Position numbers and translations under genes: made by a program. The notes under the pieces were generated by a model that saw only the letters and a list, made by a program, of their open reading frames with translations, was not told the DNA's origin and did not search any database. 8,323 nt of DNA from Patescibacteria group bacterium (GTDB lineage Bacteria > Patescibacteriota > Minisyncoccia > Phycocordibacterales > XYD1-FULL-46-19), in contig JAUPVZ010000031.1 in NCBI GenBank assembly GCA_030916795.1, positions 1-8,323 of the forward strand, written 5' to 3'. Below are positions 6,249-8,323 of this stretch, in pieces; position 1 is the stretch's first letter, and each line of letters opens with the position of its first letter.

Positions 6249-6258
6249 TTAATTGAAA

Positions 6259-6296
6259 TAAAAAAAAGCGAGCCCGCGCGGTGAAGCGGGGGCTCG
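6259..6296 (-). terminator. Intrinsic terminator of the HTH/alpha-CTD-like gene
   Basis: On the minus strand CGAGCCC (6296-6290) pairs with GGGCTCG (6275-6269), with two more G-C pairs beyond a two-base bulge, and is followed by eight T's and then ATTT. It lies 29 bases after the gene's stop codon. Confidence 0.9.
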
Positions 6297-6324
6297 ATAG
6301 TCGAAGCTGGAATGTCTGATCATC

Positions 6325-6849
6325 TCAAAATAGATTTCGGCTCGGATCCTTGGTCAAGACTTCGAATTCATTCCGACCATTTTTTGTCAGGACCTCCGAT
6401 ATCATCTTGACCTTGGTCTCGTCAATGAGGCCAAAGGCGCGAACGATAGACAGGATCTGTGGAGTAAGGTCCCCGACGACGAGGTGACCGAGCTTCTCAA
6501 AAGCTTTGAGTGCCCGCTGGGTCAATCGAAGTTCTGACAAAGGTGTTGCCAGGCCTTGGCTGCAAAGTCTCTGCTCTTCTTCAGCCAAGTATTTCAGGTT
6601 GCCGATAGCGCGGATAATTGTTGATTTCACGCTAGTGCTGGAACATCCCCCTGAACGTGCAATATCCGATAAGCTGTTGCCTCGGATAAATTGATTGAGT
6701 CTGACCCGTCGAACAGGAGAGATTCGAGCCATTATGTGGTCGAGAGTTTCAGGGGGGAGTTTCCCCGCTATTTCGTGGTATTGTTCCCGGAGAGCTCCAA
6801 TGGTGGGTTTTTTCGGTTTTTTAACACTATCACCAACATAATCGAACAT
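6325..6849 (-). CDS. Putative transcription regulator: sigma-region-4-like HTH joined to an RNA polymerase alpha-CTD-like domain
   Basis: 174 residues from the SD-supported ATG at 6849; an in-frame ATG at 6855 lies only two bases from the SD and is less likely. The basic N-terminus (KKPKKP, 10-15) leads into LPPETLDHIMARISPVRRVRL (31-51), then a helix-turn-helix resembling sigma70 region 4: SLSDIARSGGCSSTSVKSTIIRAIGNLKYL (59-88). The C-terminal part, TPLSELRLTQRALKAFEKLG then HLVVGDLTPQILSIVRAFGLIDETKVKMISEVL (102-154), follows the pattern of the alpha-subunit C-terminal domain (Leu-rich helix, xVGDL, helix, FG turn, closing helix). By inference it binds DNA and may contact or mimic RNA polymerase parts. 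It is convergent with eno and divergent from gpmI. It has a consensus promoter, SD and terminator of its own. The domain assignments are by pattern only. Confidence 0.8.
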   Translation of the reverse strand: MFDYVGDSVKKPKKPTIGALREQYHEIAGKLPPETLDHIMARISPVRRVRLNQFIRGNSLSDIARSGGCSSTSVKSTIIRAIGNLKYLAEEEQRLCSQGLATPLSELRLTQRALKAFEKLGHLVVGDLTPQILSIVRAFGLIDETKVKMISEVLTKNGRNEFEVLTKDPSRNLF

Positions 6850-6857
6850 CGCCATTA

Positions 6858-6864
6858 CTCCTTT
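6858..6864 (-). promoter_or_regulatory. SD that fixes the regulator's start
   Basis: On the minus strand AAAGGAG (6864-6858), eight bases before the ATG at 6849 and only two before the ATG at 6855, which favours the former. This is the second of only two clear SD sequences in the window. Confidence 0.85.
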
Positions 6865-6893
6865 CCTAAGCAGTTGTAAGAACACCTTCTTAT

Positions 6894-6921
6894 ATTATAG
6901 CATATACAACTTATATGTCAA
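6894..6921 (-). promoter_or_regulatory. Full-consensus promoter with a symmetric site in its spacer
   Basis: On the minus strand TTGACA (6921-6916), a 16-base spacer ending TGC, and TATAAT (6899-6894). Both hexamers are perfect and the -10 is extended (TGnTATAAT). The spacer holds the dyad CATATA-CAACT-TATATG (6901-6917), a 17-base operator-like site that would be occluded by polymerase. Transcription would begin near 6887, leaving a 37-base leader that starts with a 6-bp hairpin (6877-6892). Confidence 0.88.
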
Positions 6922-6945
6922 GTCCTCGGAAAATGCGAAATACTT

Positions 6946-6951
6946 TAGAAT
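6946..6951 (+). promoter_or_regulatory. gpmI: Possible -10 element for leaderless gpmI
   Basis: TAGAAT lies eight bases before the ATG at 6960, so the predicted transcript would begin at or next to the start codon. No good -35 is seen at 6921-6930. gpmI needs a promoter here because the neighbouring gene diverges. Confidence 0.35.
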
Positions 6952-6959
6952 AAAGTCTT

Positions 6960-8323
6960 ATGGAAACAAATAAAAATACTAATAAACAAGCAGTTTTGAT
7001 TGTTTTAGACGGGTGGGGTTATCGGGAGGAGGTGGAACACAATGCGGTGGCGGTCGCGAAGACCCCGGTGTTTGATAAATTGTGGGCCGAGTACCCACAT
7101 ACGCTTTTGGAGGCGTCGGGACTCGCCGTGGGCCTGCCGGAAGGGCAGATGGGCAACTCGGAGATTGGGCACACCACGATTGGCGCGGGGAAAATTATTG
7201 ATACCGACTTGGTGCGGATTGAAAAGGCGATTAAAAATGGGGAGTTTGCCACTAGTGGTGCTTTTCATAATCTTTTTGACCATATTAAAAAACATGATTC
7301 GACACTTCACGTGATGGGATTGTTGTCGGATGGTGGGGCCCATAGTCATCAAGACCACTTATATGAATTTTTGAAAATTGCCAAAATGGCTGGTATCCAT
7401 AAAATTGCTATTCATGCTTTTATGGATGGTAGAGATGTGGCCCCTCAAAGTGGCGCTGGTTATTTGAAACGATTGGAAAACTTACTAGAGGATTTAGGGG
7501 TTGGCAATATTGCGACCGCCGGAGGTCGATTTTATGGTATGGATCGCAATACTAATTGGGACCGAGTGGCTAAGGCGGAAGTAGCCATGCTCGAATGTAA
7601 GGGGAATATCTGCCAAGCCAAAAAGCCGTCGGAGATGGTCCAAGATTTATACAAGGAGGGTATTATCGATGAGTTAATGGAGCCGGTGGTGTTTTTAGAT
7701 GATACAGGCAGAGGATATAAACTAGAAAAAAATGATGGAGTTTTTGTTTTTAATTTTCGGGCCGATCGGGTACGACAGATTACGAAACGTTTGACCGAAG
7801 ATTTTGCCGATTTAAATTTGTGTCTTGCCACCATGACAGAATATGAGAAAACGCTAAAAGCTCATGTTGTTTTTCCACCGATACCGATTGAGACTACTTT
7901 AGCGGCAGAAATTTCAAAAGCAGGCTTATCTCAAGCTCATATTGCCGAGACTGAAAAATATCCTCACGCGACATATTTCCTAAACGGCGGGCGGGATGAG
8001 CCACACGAAGGGGAAGCGCATATTCTTTTAGATAGCCGGAAAGATGTGCCGACCCATGATCTCGCCCCCGAAATGCGGGCGGAGAGTATTGCCGACAAAG
8101 CAGTGGAAGAAATAGCCAAGGGGACCAACTTTATTTTTATTAACTTTGCGAACCCCGATATGGTGGGACATACCGCCAATGTGCCGGCCATTGTGGAAGC
8201 GCTCGAAGAGGTAGACACCCAGCTCGGGCGGGTGTACGAGGCCGCCCAGAAAACCGGTGCGGTGCTTTTTGTCACGGCCGACCACGGCAATGCTGAAGTA
8301 AATGTGGACAAAGAAACAGGGGA
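6960..8323 (+). CDS. gpmI: 2,3-bisphosphoglycerate-independent phosphoglycerate mutase, 3' end outside window
   Basis: Interconverts 3- and 2-phosphoglycerate through a phosphoserine intermediate with two divalent metals, the step before enolase (family knowledge). 454 codons are visible of a protein usually about 510 long; the frame is open to the window end. VLIVLDGWG (12-20) gives metal ligand D17, and GQMGNSEIGH (62-71) the nucleophile S67. HSHQDH (128-133), HAFMDGRDVAPQSG (152-165), GRFYGMDRNTNWDRV (189-203) and NFRADRVRQ (265-273) form the substrate-binding phosphotransferase domain. IAETEKYPHATYFLNGG (328-344), NPDMVGH (398-404; D400, H404) and TADHGNAE (439-446; D441, H442) complete the phosphatase-like metal site. 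All expected catalytic residues up to the cut are present. The ATG at 6960 has no SD, and a TAGAAT eight bases upstream suggests a leaderless transcript. The region before it is shared with the divergent regulator gene. Confidence 0.98.
   Translation, partial: METNKNTNKQAVLIVLDGWGYREEVEHNAVAVAKTPVFDKLWAEYPHTLLEASGLAVGLPEGQMGNSEIGHTTIGAGKIIDTDLVRIEKAIKNGEFATSGAFHNLFDHIKKHDSTLHVMGLLSDGGAHSHQDHLYEFLKIAKMAGIHKIAIHAFMDGRDVAPQSGAGYLKRLENLLEDLGVGNIATAGGRFYGMDRNTNWDRVAKAEVAMLECKGNICQAKKPSEMVQDLYKEGIIDELMEPVVFLDDTGRGYKLEKNDGVFVFNFRADRVRQITKRLTEDFADLNLCLATMTEYEKTLKAHVVFPPIPIETTLAAEISKAGLSQAHIAETEKYPHATYFLNGGRDEPHEGEAHILLDSRKDVPTHDLAPEMRAESIADKAVEEIAKGTNFIFINFANPDMVGHTANVPAIVEALEEVDTQLGRVYEAAQKTGAVLFVTADHGNAEVNVDKETG

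Noticed and set aside
6850..6885. Upstream start codon for the regulator adding 12 residues
   Set aside because: The 186-residue frame would begin close to the predicted transcription start with no SD, while the AAAGGAG at 6864-6858 is correctly spaced for the ATG at 6849.

Overview
The window looks like a chromosomal segment of a small-genome bacterium, most plausibly a member of the Patescibacteria/CPR. This is inference from style rather than from a marker gene. The genes are compact, most starts are A/T-rich and lack a Shine-Dalgarno (SD) sequence, and a SET-domain gene, a YaaH-like GH18 gene and a VanY-like gene sit beside lower-glycolysis genes. No rRNA, tRNA, CRISPR array, transposase or phage gene was seen.

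Layout. 1-744: 3' end of a DEAD-box RNA helicase. 800-928: a 42-residue, 45% Lys/Arg protein, separated by a bidirectional terminator from a convergent SET-domain protein methyltransferase (969-1379, minus). 1402-1668: on the minus strand directly upstream of SET, a near-consensus promoter, about 200 nt bounded by a perfect 9-bp closing helix, and an intrinsic terminator ending about 22 nt before the SET start codon. This is either a structured small RNA or an attenuator-type leader. 1689-2879 (minus): secreted GH18 glycosidase-like protein. 2999-3388: four-helix membrane protein with an 18-bp perfect terminator. 3472-4350: membrane-anchored VanY-type D,D-carboxypeptidase. 4431-4673: unrecognised beta-rich 80-residue protein with a perfect SD. 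4800-6080: enolase (eno). 6084-6248: strongly base-paired, multi-branched intergenic element. 6325-6849 (minus): DNA-binding-type protein joining a sigma-region-4-like HTH to an RNA polymerase alpha-CTD-like domain, with a consensus promoter and SD. 6960-8323: cofactor-independent phosphoglycerate mutase (gpmI), cut by the window end.

How the genes fit together. GpmI and Eno catalyse consecutive steps (3-phosphoglycerate to 2-phosphoglycerate to phosphoenolpyruvate), but a reverse-oriented regulator-like gene lies between them and shares the gpmI upstream region. The GH18, membrane and VanY genes suggest envelope or peptidoglycan work. The most interesting parts are the SET gene with its structured upstream RNA and Lys-rich neighbour, the element after eno, and the sigma4/alpha-CTD-like regulator. 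A clear split also separates seven genes without SD sequences from two genes with textbook SD sequences (the 80-residue gene and the regulator), which lie on either side of eno.
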